DNA of 14,778 nt. It comes from a bacterium. GTDB lineage: Bacteria; Ratteibacteria; UBA8468; B48-G9; JAFGKM01. Position numbers and translations under genes: made by a program. The notes under the pieces are model-generated. The model did not search any database. It was not told where the DNA came from and saw only the letters and a list, made by a program, of their open reading frames with translations. The stretch's first letter is position 1; each line of letters begins with the position of its first letter. The stretch lies in assembly GCA_023230585.1 (NCBI GenBank), contig JALNXB010000048.1:1-14778 (forward strand), written 5' to 3'. Shown one piece after another: positions 1 through 7,678 of the stretch.

Positions 1-211
1 TACTCTGAGCCTGTTAAACCCTTCGGAGATGCTTTATATGCAGAAGGGTGAGTTCTCAGAGTGCCCGATTGTGGCGTAGAAGGTGTATGCGCCGTAGTAC
101 CAGAGTGAGTAGACACCACATACTTTTTTGCCCCTTAACCCACGCTGGTAGCAGGAAAAACAAGATTCCGGATCAAGTCCGGAATGACATATCAGGGAAT
201 TACCCTCAAAA
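1..211. repeat. GC-rich, inverted-repeat-rich non-coding segment at the left edge
   Basis: No convincing gene lies here. By hand count, about half of bases 1-180 are G or C, against roughly a third in the genes that follow. Several inverted repeats are visible: ACTCTGAG (2-9) with CTCAGAGT (55-62); nested inside it ACCCTTC (18-24) with GAAGGGT (43-49); and inside that TGC (30-32) with GCA (40-42). Further right TGTGG (70-74) pairs with CCACA (116-120), and GGCG (73-76) could pair with CGCC (90-93). The segment ends with a strong palindrome at 165-185. The composition and structure suggest a dispersed repeat or a small mobile or structured-RNA element that may extend beyond the window. The family is not recognised. 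Confidence 0.5.
156..185 (-). terminator. Palindromic repeat acting as a probable terminator of the SYLF gene
   Basis: ATTCCGGA (165-172) and TCCGGAAT (178-185) are perfect 8-base inverted repeats around a 5-base loop. Read on the minus strand, the stem is followed after four bases by five T residues (156-160 on the plus strand), so it resembles a rho-independent terminator about 27 bases past the SYLF stop codon. Similar TCCGGA...TCCGGA-type palindromes next to GTCATTCC are a familiar dispersed repeat in several bacterial groups, so this may be a repeat copy used as a terminator. The T-tract is separated slightly from the stem, which lowers confidence. Confidence 0.5.
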
Positions 212-919
212 TTAATCAGAGTTATTATGAGTTTCTTTATATTTGTTTTCGTACTCTTCAAGTTCTTTTATAAGAGGTTTCGCCACTTCAGGCATCTCCA
301 CCTTTTCTCGTGTAAGAATATCTCTAATTTTTATATCTTCATCATTATAAAACTTTTGGTTAGATTTGTCGTCGCTAGCAATAACCCCGCCTTCAAAAGA
401 TATCCCAGCAAACAATCCTTGAGCTTTAGAGTATATAAGTATTCCAGATGCAGGAACACCTATTTTAGCGCCTGCCTCTCTACCAACAGGACCCGCTGCT
501 GCTGAAATTTCGCCCCCTATTTTAAAACGAGATTTAAGTAGTAAATCCAACCCTTCCTTATTCATTATAAGTAAAATCGCATCAACTACTTTCCCACCAA
601 TTTGAAACCCAAAACTTCCTTCTGCTGTAGCTATAAAAGCGGGTGGACTCCATTTTCCTGTATTTCTATCTTTTGCCAAGACAATCCCGTTACCACCTTT
701 AGCTCCAAGCACAAAACCAAGCTTATACTGTCTCAAAAATATAACAGCGTTAGCATCGTGCAAGAGTTGACAAGGTATAGCGCTATCAGGTGCATCAGTA
801 AAATATTTAAGAGTTTTTTCGGCGTGTTTTATTCTACCTGCAAGTTCTTCATTTGAATCAGAAAAAGCCGTTACAGCAAAGATCATTATAAATATAAGAC
901 AAAACTTAATTTTTTTCAT
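212..919 (-). CDS. Secreted SYLF-domain (Ysc84/DUF500-like) protein
   Basis: The 235-residue product begins with a typical signal peptide: a lysine-rich start, a hydrophobic stretch at about residues 6-19, and a likely cut near AFS/D around residue 20. The mature part fits the SYLF family: an early helical segment, a conserved VIFLRQYKLGFVLGAKGG region (about 59-76), then a glycine- and alanine-rich barrel-like region with GGKVVDAILLIMN, GGEISAAAGPVGREA and GLFAGISFEGG. SYLF domains bind lipids in eukaryotes; bacterial secreted forms are mostly uncharacterised, so a periplasmic or envelope-associated lipid-binding role is inference. The C-terminal 30 residues are charged and probably helical. 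The ATG at 919 is the only sensible start, with GGAGGAGA just upstream. The gene stands alone, divergent from addB, with its own promoter and terminator-like palindrome. Confidence 0.85.
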   Translation of the reverse strand: MKKIKFCLIFIMIFAVTAFSDSNEELAGRIKHAEKTLKYFTDAPDSAIPCQLLHDANAVIFLRQYKLGFVLGAKGGNGIVLAKDRNTGKWSPPAFIATAEGSFGFQIGGKVVDAILLIMNKEGLDLLLKSRFKIGGEISAAAGPVGREAGAKIGVPASGILIYSKAQGLFAGISFEGGVIASDDKSNQKFYNDEDIKIRDILTREKVEMPEVAKPLIKELEEYENKYKETHNNSD

Positions 920-920
920 A

Positions 921-928
921 TCTCCTCC
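921..928 (-). promoter_or_regulatory. Strong Shine-Dalgarno site of the SYLF gene
   Basis: On the minus strand GGAGGAGA ends two bases before ATG at 919, with the GGAGG core four bases from the start. It is one of only two clear Shine-Dalgarno sites before genes in this window and shows that the organism does use this signal. Confidence 0.75.
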
Positions 929-964
929 GTTTAGGTTTATTGCTTAAGTTTTTACTTAAACAAT

Positions 965-993
965 ATTATATAATTAGAAGGTTTTATTTTCAA
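965..993 (-). promoter_or_regulatory. Sigma70-type promoter of the SYLF gene
   Basis: On the minus strand TTGAAA (993-988) and TATAAT (970-965) are separated by exactly 17 bases. The expected transcription start is near 958, giving a leader of about 40 bases that includes the Shine-Dalgarno site. The match to consensus is close, with only one -35 mismatch being clear (TTGACA to TTGAAA). Confidence 0.7.
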
Positions 994-1061
994 TAGCAAG
1001 ACAGATAAAATCAATAATGGTAAAGACAACAAGCAAACCTCCGCACTAAAACACCACTTGG

Positions 1062-1091
1062 GCACACTCAGGACAAAACCAGAGCACACTC
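1062..1091. repeat. Direct 8-base repeat GCACACTC, two copies
   Basis: GCACACTC occurs at 1062-1069 and 1084-1091, 22 bases start to start (about two helical turns), just upstream of the candidate -35 at 1098. It could be a regulator-binding pair between the divergent genes. It is short, and chance is possible. Confidence 0.25.
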
Positions 1092-1097
1092 TCATCA

Positions 1098-1126
1098 TTG
1101 ACATTGCTGTGTTTTGTTTATATTTA
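1098..1126 (+). promoter_or_regulatory. Candidate upstream promoter P1 for addBA
   Basis: A perfect -35 TTGACA (1098-1103) is followed after 17 bases by TATTTA (1121-1126), or after 15 bases by TATATT (1119-1124). Transcription would start near 1132 and read toward addB. Confidence 0.45.
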
Positions 1127-1129
1127 CTA

Positions 1130-1159
1130 CTCAATTAACTTGTAATTCTCAATTAAGTT
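1130..1159. repeat. Near-identical 12-base direct repeats upstream of the addB promoter
   Basis: CTCAATTAACTT (1130-1141) and CTCAATTAAGTT (1148-1159) differ at one base and lie 18 bases apart start to start. The second touches the -35 of promoter P2. The AACTT and AAGTT ends also form an inverted pair (1137-1141 and 1155-1159). The position suits an operator or activator site, but the AT-rich context makes this uncertain. Confidence 0.35.
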
Positions 1160-1187
1160 TGACTATTAAACTTTATAAGAATATTAT
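1159..1187 (+). promoter_or_regulatory. Sigma70-type promoter P2 for addBA
   Basis: TTGACT (1159-1164) and TATTAT (1182-1187) are spaced by 17 bases, a close match to consensus. The start would be near 1194, about 40 bases before the addB ATG. No Shine-Dalgarno site is seen in the 20 bases before that ATG. Confidence 0.6.
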
Positions 1188-1233
1188 ATATTCATAAAGA
1201 GTAACGATCTTTTAAAAACTCAAATACATAAAA

Positions 1234-4200
1234 ATGAAATTTAATCGCCAAACAGAATCTCTCATAAAAATCGTAAACAAATACCCTCATAACGAAAAAC
1301 TCTTAGTAGTTCCCAACTATAGTATAGGCACGCAAATTTTAGAATCTCTAACAAGAGCAAAAGGTGGATGGGTAAATTTCAAACCCATCACTACCGTGGA
1401 TATTGCAGTCGATTTAGTCAACCATTATCTTATTACTGAAAAGATAAGACATATACCCCATAAAGCAACATTTGCGATTATCGACAGAATTTTCAACCAA
1501 TTAGCAGAAAAAAAAGACCTTCAATATTTTGAAAAAAGAACTGTAAACAAAGGGATTATAGAAGCCCTAACCAAAACATTTATTGAACTTCGATATAATG
1601 GGTTAAATTCAGATTCAATAAATGGGATGGATACTGTTAATGAACAGAAAGCAAAAGATATTTCGTTACTACTTTCTGGTTATGAAAATTTTCTAAAAGA
1701 GAACTATTTTATTGACAATCCAGGCGTAATCACCTTGGCTACAAAAGCAGTTGAAGATTTTCAAAGTTACAGAGAAAAGAAAATATTCCTACTATCAAAT
1801 ACATCCTTTTACCCTATCGAACAAACACTCATTGAAAAAATTTCAAATAACTACGAAATTATTGAACAAGACAATGTTGCAGGGCTCAGCAGACCTAAAC
1901 TTTATCCTAAATTTGAATTTTCTTCTAATACAAACTGCAATAGCGATATTGAAAGAACTGAATGGCTTTTTAAACCAACTTCTGCCCCTTCACCTTTCAA
2001 TGATAAAACAATAAATATATTTAGCGGTTTAGGTTGTAAAAATGAAATTAGAGAAGCCTTAAGAAGGATAATGGATAATAAATTGCCTGCAGACCAAGTA
2101 GAAATTGTATTTACTGACTTGAAAGATTATGTAGATATCATTTATTCTGCTTGTCAAAAAACAGGAATACCTGCTACTTTCGCTGATGGTCTCCCTTATT
2201 ATATAACAAAAACAGGTCAGGCTTTAAGGATGTTTCTCCTATGGATAAAAAATGATTTTCAAGAAATATACTTGCGAAATATACTTGAGTCAGGTTCATT
2301 TCAACATACTCTTATAGAAGAAAAGGGCGCTCCAAGCCCTTCAACGTTAGGGCATCTCTTAAGAATTTCTGGTGTTGGGTGGCAGAAAGACCGTTATATA
2401 CCTATACTTAAGAAAAAAATTGATGAAAGCAATGAAATTGCATTTCAAATGGAAAAAGAGGGAAATGAAACCGCTGAATATTATAAAAATAGAGCGGAAA
2501 ATCTTCAAGTACTTAAACAATTATGTAAAGAAATATTGTTGCTAATACCCTCTACAAATGAAGGTAAAGTTGAATTTCCTAAGTTCTGCTATGCGTGTAA
2601 AAAATTTCTGGAGAAGAATGTTCGCATTACAAACGCACTGGATGCTAACTTTAAAACAGAGGTGATGGAGCAGTTGGATATTGTTTCAGAAATAATAACT
2701 TCTTATATAGATTGGGATGAAGCGTTAGAAAAAATATTCAATATGGTATCTGGAATTAGAATAGAAAAATCAAACCCTAAACCAGGACATATTCATATCT
2801 CACATTATAAGTTTGGAGGTAAAACAGGGAGAAGTAATACTTTTATAGTTGGGCTTGACGATAACCGTTTCCCTGTTAGGGAGTTGCAAGATCCGATACT
2901 TCTTGATGAAGAGAGAACAACATTAAACACCTCACTAGAACTTTCACCCGAAATCTCAGCAAAAGAATTATATGGGATGGCATCTTTAATTTCTGGGTTG
3001 AGAGGCAAGGTAACTTTTAGTTACTCTTCTTATGATATACTTGAAGACAGACAAACTTTTCCCTCTTCAATTCTTCTACAGGTGTATCGGCTTAAAACTG
3101 GCAATGTTTCTGCAAATTACCATAACTTATCCAACGCAATTGGTGACCCTGTTGGGTTTCAAAAAGGACCTGATGGAAAAACATTTATTGACAGCACAGA
3201 TTGGTGGCTCTCCAATATTGTAGAAAATCAACGTTTAAAAGATGCCCGAAAGATTTTAGAAGATGTTTTCACTCAAACAGCTCAAGGAACTTGTGCATAC
3301 GCAAACAGGGAAAGTAACAGTTTTACAGAATACGACGGATGGGTAAAATCAGAAGACACAAAACTTGACCCACGCGAAAATAAATCTATTGTTATGTCAA
3401 GTACAGGTTTAGAAAAAATTGCTAAATGTCCATTCTTATATTTTGTTGAAAACGTTCTTAAAGTTAGAATCCCGGAGGAAACTCCAAAAGATATAACCGT
3501 TTGGTTAGACCCAATCGAGAAAGGTAGGTTAATCCATGAAGTCTTCTACCGTTTTACCGTTAAAATTATTAAGGATAATGTTGTTGATAAAGAAAAACAT
3601 CATAATTTACTTAAAAACATCCTCCAAAAAACGATTGAAGAATATAAACAACTAATACCTCCTCAAAGCGAAATGGTTTTTAAAAAAGATAGTCAGCAGA
3701 TGGAAAAAGATATGTTATATTTCCTCCGGTTAAATGAAAAACTTGGCAAACCAGTCTTCTGTGAAATCGTTTTTGGTAAAGAAAGTTCATTTGAGATAGA
3801 TGTAGGTGACAACAAAACAATCCATTTACAGGGTAAGATAGACAGAATTGACAACGAGTCCAATGACCAATACTCTGTATGGGATTACAAGACAGGAAGT
3901 GCAACAAATTACAGAGAATCAGAAACAACTAAGGGCGGTGAACAAATGCAGCACTGCCTATACGCTGTTGCCGCTGAATATATTTTAAAACAAGAGCAAG
4001 GCAAATCTGACGCTAAAATAGTTAACTCGGGATATCTTTTCCCAACAGAAAAAGGTATGGGGAGAGGGTCGCAAGGAAAATTTGGTTATCCTGTAAACGA
4101 TGAATGGAAAAAAACGCTTAATATTTTGCTTGATATAATTAAAAATGGTGTTTTTATGGCAAGAGATTTAAAGAGTGATAAGGGATTTAGCGCTCCTTGC

Positions 4201-4323
4201 AAGTTCTGTAACTATATTGATATATGCGGTGCGGAAAAAACAAGAAAGAATATAGATAAGAAGCTCGAAAATCAAGAGAATATTATGCTAAATGATTGGA
4301 AAAAACTTAAAAACTATGAATAA
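1234..4323 (+). CDS. addB: AddB-like helicase-nuclease subunit with PD-(D/E)XK nuclease and iron-sulfur cysteines
   Basis: This 1029-residue protein is the probable AddB half of an AddAB-type double-strand break resection enzyme. The N-terminal two thirds is a degenerate helicase-like region; the AddB-typical block with HIHISHYKFGG and FIVGLDDNRFP is at about residues 520-550. I see no Walker A motif near the N terminus, so ATP use by this subunit is unlikely. The C-terminal nuclease shows H768 (LIHEVFYRF), D870 (KIDRID), D884 and K886 (WDYKTG) and Q904 (EQMQH), the expected catalytic set. C732 (AKCPFLYF) with C989, C992 and C998 (CX2CX5C) matches the split four-cysteine iron-sulfur site of AddB nucleases. 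The gene overlaps addA, so the two are co-translated. The start at 1234 lacks a Shine-Dalgarno site but gives a family-like beginning. Confidence 0.85.
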   Translation: MKFNRQTESLIKIVNKYPHNEKLLVVPNYSIGTQILESLTRAKGGWVNFKPITTVDIAVDLVNHYLITEKIRHIPHKATFAIIDRIFNQLAEKKDLQYFEKRTVNKGIIEALTKTFIELRYNGLNSDSINGMDTVNEQKAKDISLLLSGYENFLKENYFIDNPGVITLATKAVEDFQSYREKKIFLLSNTSFYPIEQTLIEKISNNYEIIEQDNVAGLSRPKLYPKFEFSSNTNCNSDIERTEWLFKPTSAPSPFNDKTINIFSGLGCKNEIREALRRIMDNKLPADQVEIVFTDLKDYVDIIYSACQKTGIPATFADGLPYYITKTGQALRMFLLWIKNDFQEIYLRNILESGSFQHTLIEEKGAPSPSTLGHLLRISGVGWQKDRYIPILKKKIDESNEIAFQMEKEGNETAEYYKNRAENLQVLKQLCKEILLLIPSTNEGKVEFPKFCYACKKFLEKNVRITNALDANFKTEVMEQLDIVSEIITSYIDWDEALEKIFNMVSGIRIEKSNPKPGHIHISHYKFGGKTGRSNTFIVGLDDNRFPVRELQDPILLDEERTTLNTSLELSPEISAKELYGMASLISGLRGKVTFSYSSYDILEDRQTFPSSILLQVYRLKTGNVSANYHNLSNAIGDPVGFQKGPDGKTFIDSTDWWLSNIVENQRLKDARKILEDVFTQTAQGTCAYANRESNSFTEYDGWVKSEDTKLDPRENKSIVMSSTGLEKIAKCPFLYFVENVLKVRIPEETPKDITVWLDPIEKGRLIHEVFYRFTVKIIKDNVVDKEKHHNLLKNILQKTIEEYKQLIPPQSEMVFKKDSQQMEKDMLYFLRLNEKLGKPVFCEIVFGKESSFEIDVGDNKTIHLQGKIDRIDNESNDQYSVWDYKTGSATNYRESETTKGGEQMQHCLYAVAAEYILKQEQGKSDAKIVNSGYLFPTEKGMGRGSQGKFGYPVNDEWKKTLNILLDIIKNGVFMARDLKSDKGFSAPCKFCNYIDICGAEKTRKNIDKKLENQENIMLNDWKKLKNYE

Positions 4324-7300
4324 AAATATTTTACCAGATGCAAAAGCAAGGAAACGAATAGAAAGTGATTTTGAAACTAATTTTTTTATAGAAGCTGGGG
4401 CTGGGTCGGGAAAAACAGAAAGTCTTGTAAAACGTATGATAGGATTATTAAGGTACGGACATGCTAATCTTGAGAACGTGGTAGCGGTTACTTTCACAAA
4501 AAAAGCCTCTGCAGAACTACGTGAGAGACTCCAGGTGGAATTAGAAAAACTCTATTGTTTAGAAATACCTGAAGAAGAAAAACACCGTGTTAATAAAGCC
4601 CTAAAAGAATTTGAACGTGCATCTGTAAATACAATCCATGCTTTTTGTGCGGATATTCTTAGGGAACGACCTGTAGAAGCCGAGCTAGACCCTGAATTCC
4701 AAAGTTTGGAAGAAGAAGAAAATGTTATAAACGCTAAACACTTCTGGCCATTTTTTCTTGAAAAGCAGGCTTCTTGTGACCCTGAAAGTTTAGAACGACT
4801 TGAGGCATTAGGAGTTTCACCGAGCAACTTAAATGATATATATGTTGAACTTATTAGATATCCTGATGTTGAGAAGGCGGTGGAGAAGGTGCCCAAACCT
4901 TCTTTTCCTGAAACAAGAACAGAACTGGAAAATAAACTTCGTGCCATAAGAGACAAAATGCCTAACAAAGAACCCTCTCCAGAATGGGACACTCTTCAAA
5001 AGATGGTTGTAGGCGCTCTCAATATGATTGATAACGGTGACATATCTGATGATATCTTCTTTATATCTGTACTTAAAAAGTTGGATAAAAACACAGGGGT
5101 TACCCAGAGAAGATGGGATTCTAAAGAGAACGCCTTAGAATGTAAAGCAATGATGGAAAATATTCAATCTGATATCGTAAAACCCTTTTTAAAAGAGTGG
5201 AAAGAATATTTGCATAAACCTTTGTTGGATTTTACCTTAAAGGGCGTTGACAGTTATGCAGAATGGCGAAAAGAACGTTCGCTCTTAAATTTTCAGGATT
5301 TACTTATGCAAACTGCTCTCCTTTTAAGGAACAATAATGAAGTTCGAACTTATTTCAAAAAAAAGATAACACACCTTATGGTTGATGAGTTTCAAGATAC
5401 AGACCCAATACAAGCAGAAATTATAATGTTATTGGCAGGTATAGAGAATTCCGAAAACAACTGGCGTAAAACAGTACCAAGAAAAGGAGCACTTTTTATA
5501 GTTGGAGATCCCAAACAGAGTATATACAGGTTTCGCCGAGCAGATATAGATATCTATAATATAACAAAATCTCTTATAGAAAAAAACGGTGGTGAAACTC
5601 TTCAACTTGTATCAAATTTTAGGTCGCTACAGCCAATCAAAGATATTACTGAAACTGTTTTTAAAGACGTATTTCCAACAGACAGTAGCAAGTACCAGGC
5701 AAGTTTCGTTCCAATACATATTATAAGACCAATGCCTGAAGCAGCCAAGTTGGCAGGAATTTTTAAGCAAGTTGTACCGGAAGTAGAGAAGAATAGACCT
5801 ATTGAAGTTGCAAAGGAAGACGCAAAAAGGATAGCCTCCTGGATAAAGTTATGTATTGATGACCAGTTGCAAATTGCCCGAGAAGATAAGGAAAAAATCG
5901 CAAATATTAATGCTAATGCGCAACCTGGCGATTTTATGATTCTTACAAAGAGGAAAAAAAACCTGTCATTGTACGCAATAGCGCTTGAAAACCTTGGTAT
6001 TCCTTATGAAATTTCAGGTGGAGAGAAATTTAGATTGTCTAACGAACTGTATGAACTTTATAAGTTGTTTTCTGCTTTGGCAGATTCAAAAAACTCTGCA
6101 GCACTTTTAGCTGTTTTGAGAGGACAGTTTTTTGGTGTAAGCGACAGAGATTTATACAGTTTTGTTAAACAAGGCGGTAGTTTCAAGATTTTTGAAGATA
6201 CCAAAGAAGAACACCCTGTTTCTATAAAAGAAGCGTTTAAAAAATTAAAAATTTATTCAAAATGTATTCACAACCTTGAACCTTTAGCAGCCATTGAAAC
6301 TATCATAGAAGATACTGGCATAATACCTTTAGCAGCTTCTCTTGATATGGGTGCAACCAGATGTGGTAACATTTTTAAGTCTATTAATCTTTTAAGACAA
6401 TACAGAATCCAGACAGGTGCTGGTTTTGTTGAAATTGTAAAATATATGGGAGAACTACGTAACACAGATAAAGAAGAGATGGGTCTTTTCCCGGCAACTT
6501 CAAAAGCAGTAAGAATAATGAACCTACACAAGGCAAAAGGATTAGAAGCAAATATAGTAATTCTTGCAGACCCTCTTGATGATTCAAAAGAACACCCAAT
6601 AACTCTTTCTGTTAAACGTCACGAGGACAAATCTTTAGGGTATTTCTGTTTTACTCAACCGAGTAGTAGTTATAGCAAAGAAATTATTGCACAACCTACT
6701 AATTGGGAACCAAAAGCAGACGAAGAAAAAAAGTATGAAACTGCAGAAATAGAACGGCTTGATTATGTTGCAATTACAAGAGCCAGAAACGCTGTTGTTA
6801 TAAGTGCCTATAATCAAGGAGATAGAAGAAGGACTTGGAACGCTTTTTCTGAGTATATCCAAGATGCAGAAGAACTGAAAATACCACCCTATAACCCTTT
6901 GTCAAAAGAAACTTTCAATATTGCTAAGGAACAATTAATTGAAGAAACTACAGAAATAGAAAACAAAATAAATATGTTGAAAGAGACTTCATATAAAATT
7001 TCTTCAGTAACTGATAGCACACATAAAGATACTTCTTTCAGCGAGAGTTTGGGACAAGGTATTAAATGGGGACTAATTGTTCATAAAGCAATTGAGTTGT
7101 GCGGTAAAGGTAAAGCAGATAACCTAAAGACTTTTGTGCCTATATGGCTAAGAGAAGAAGGAATTTCTGAAAAACATATCGAAAAATTGATTGATGAAAT
7201 AAACAACCTGATGCAAAGTGAACTTTGGGATAGATTTCAGAAGGCAGAAATAAAATATTTCGAGGTTCCTTTGTCACTATGGAACAAGGAGAGTAACGAG

Positions 7301-7501
7301 TTAGTTTCAGGAATTATAGACGCTCTTTTTAAAGAAAATAATGAATGGGTTATTGTAGATTGGAAGACAGACGATTTTGATAAGGATTCGTCCCGTAAAT
7401 CTGCTTATAAAAAACAGCTTGAATATTATGCCAAAAGCTGGGAAAAAATAACTGGAGAAAAAGTTAAAGAAACATTGCTTCAGAAGGTATCTCTAAATTA
7501 A
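4292..7501 (+). CDS. addA: AddA-like UvrD-family helicase-nuclease subunit
   Basis: This is the motor and second nuclease of the AddAB complex, which unwinds and trims broken DNA ends for RecA loading. Superfamily 1A motifs appear in order: Walker A AGAGSGKT (about 35-42, K41), VDEFQDTDPIQ (D365 E366), VGDPKQSIYRFRRAD, SNFRS, MNLHKAKGLEA and DYVAITRARNA (from D824). The C terminus is a RecB-type nuclease with H931, D1010, D1023 and K1025 (VDWKT) and Q1042 (QLEYY). At up to 1069 residues it is shorter than the roughly 1230 of the Bacillus protein. Two in-frame starts exist: 4292, used here, and 4316, whose ATG sits inside ATGAATAA and overlaps the addB stop. Neither has a clear Shine-Dalgarno site. 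I slightly favour 4316 biologically because of translational coupling; it removes only eight residues. Confidence 0.88.
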   Translation: MIGKNLKTMNKNILPDAKARKRIESDFETNFFIEAGAGSGKTESLVKRMIGLLRYGHANLENVVAVTFTKKASAELRERLQVELEKLYCLEIPEEEKHRVNKALKEFERASVNTIHAFCADILRERPVEAELDPEFQSLEEEENVINAKHFWPFFLEKQASCDPESLERLEALGVSPSNLNDIYVELIRYPDVEKAVEKVPKPSFPETRTELENKLRAIRDKMPNKEPSPEWDTLQKMVVGALNMIDNGDISDDIFFISVLKKLDKNTGVTQRRWDSKENALECKAMMENIQSDIVKPFLKEWKEYLHKPLLDFTLKGVDSYAEWRKERSLLNFQDLLMQTALLLRNNNEVRTYFKKKITHLMVDEFQDTDPIQAEIIMLLAGIENSENNWRKTVPRKGALFIVGDPKQSIYRFRRADIDIYNITKSLIEKNGGETLQLVSNFRSLQPIKDITETVFKDVFPTDSSKYQASFVPIHIIRPMPEAAKLAGIFKQVVPEVEKNRPIEVAKEDAKRIASWIKLCIDDQLQIAREDKEKIANINANAQPGDFMILTKRKKNLSLYAIALENLGIPYEISGGEKFRLSNELYELYKLFSALADSKNSAALLAVLRGQFFGVSDRDLYSFVKQGGSFKIFEDTKEEHPVSIKEAFKKLKIYSKCIHNLEPLAAIETIIEDTGIIPLAASLDMGATRCGNIFKSINLLRQYRIQTGAGFVEIVKYMGELRNTDKEEMGLFPATSKAVRIMNLHKAKGLEANIVILADPLDDSKEHPITLSVKRHEDKSLGYFCFTQPSSSYSKEIIAQPTNWEPKADEEKKYETAEIERLDYVAITRARNAVVISAYNQGDRRRTWNAFSEYIQDAEELKIPPYNPLSKETFNIAKEQLIEETTEIENKINMLKETSYKISSVTDSTHKDTSFSESLGQGIKWGLIVHKAIELCGKGKADNLKTFVPIWLREEGISEKHIEKLIDEINNLMQSELWDRFQKAEIKYFEVPLSLWNKESNELVSGIIDALFKENNEWVIVDWKTDDFDKDSSRKSAYKKQLEYYAKSWEKITGEKVKETLLQKVSLN

Positions 7502-7678
7502 CAAATAGAAAATATCAGTATAATTATTAGAATAATCACAAGAAAAACACCCACCTTCACAATCCTCTCACCATTTATCCATATCTCCCTCAATAGTAAT
7601 CAAGATAAACCTTTAAGGTATAACCACAAGGAGAAAGGAGAATTGATTTTTCGCTAATTTAATGGTATATTAAAACAA
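7502..7678. other. Intergenic region between addA and ftsK
   Basis: This 177-base gap holds no gene. It contains an AT-only inverted repeat, ATTATT and AATAAT (7523-7536), an odd-centred palindrome ACCTT-T-AAGGT (7609-7619), and a purine tract with AAGGAG (7628-7633) and AAAGGAG (7634-7640). These Shine-Dalgarno-like motifs lie about 40 bases before the ftsK ATG, too far to serve it. No clear terminator follows addA, so readthrough into ftsK is possible. Confidence 0.5.
7643..7671 (+). promoter_or_regulatory. Sigma70-type promoter abutting the ftsK start codon
   Basis: TTGATT (7643-7648) and TATATT (7666-7671) are 17 bases apart. Only seven bases separate the -10 element from the ftsK ATG at 7679, so transcription would begin at or next to the A of the start codon. 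Confidence 0.55.

Noticed and set aside
34..261. 75-codon minus-strand frame overlapping the SYLF gene end and the left-edge repeats
   Set aside because: It begins inside the SYLF gene in another frame, lacks a ribosome binding site and reads straight through the palindromic repeat. The HSGLDPES-like peptide is what this type of palindrome encodes when translated.
952..1134. 60-codon minus-strand frame in the divergent intergenic region
   Set aside because: It covers the SYLF promoter and both candidate addB promoter regions, has no Shine-Dalgarno site and shows no recognisable domain.
4552..4992. 146-codon minus-strand frame inside addA
   Set aside because: It is antisense to well-conserved AddA sequence, serine-rich in the way shadow frames often are, and has no start signal.
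7523..7536. Inverted repeat ATTATT-AG-AATAAT after addA as a terminator
   Set aside because: All-AT arms with a two-base loop and no T-tract; too weak to be a terminator.
7643..7657. Four-codon TTG frame after the AAGGAG tracts as a leader peptide
   Set aside because: The start is only two bases from the Shine-Dalgarno-like motif, it overlaps the predicted -35 of ftsK and is too short to judge.
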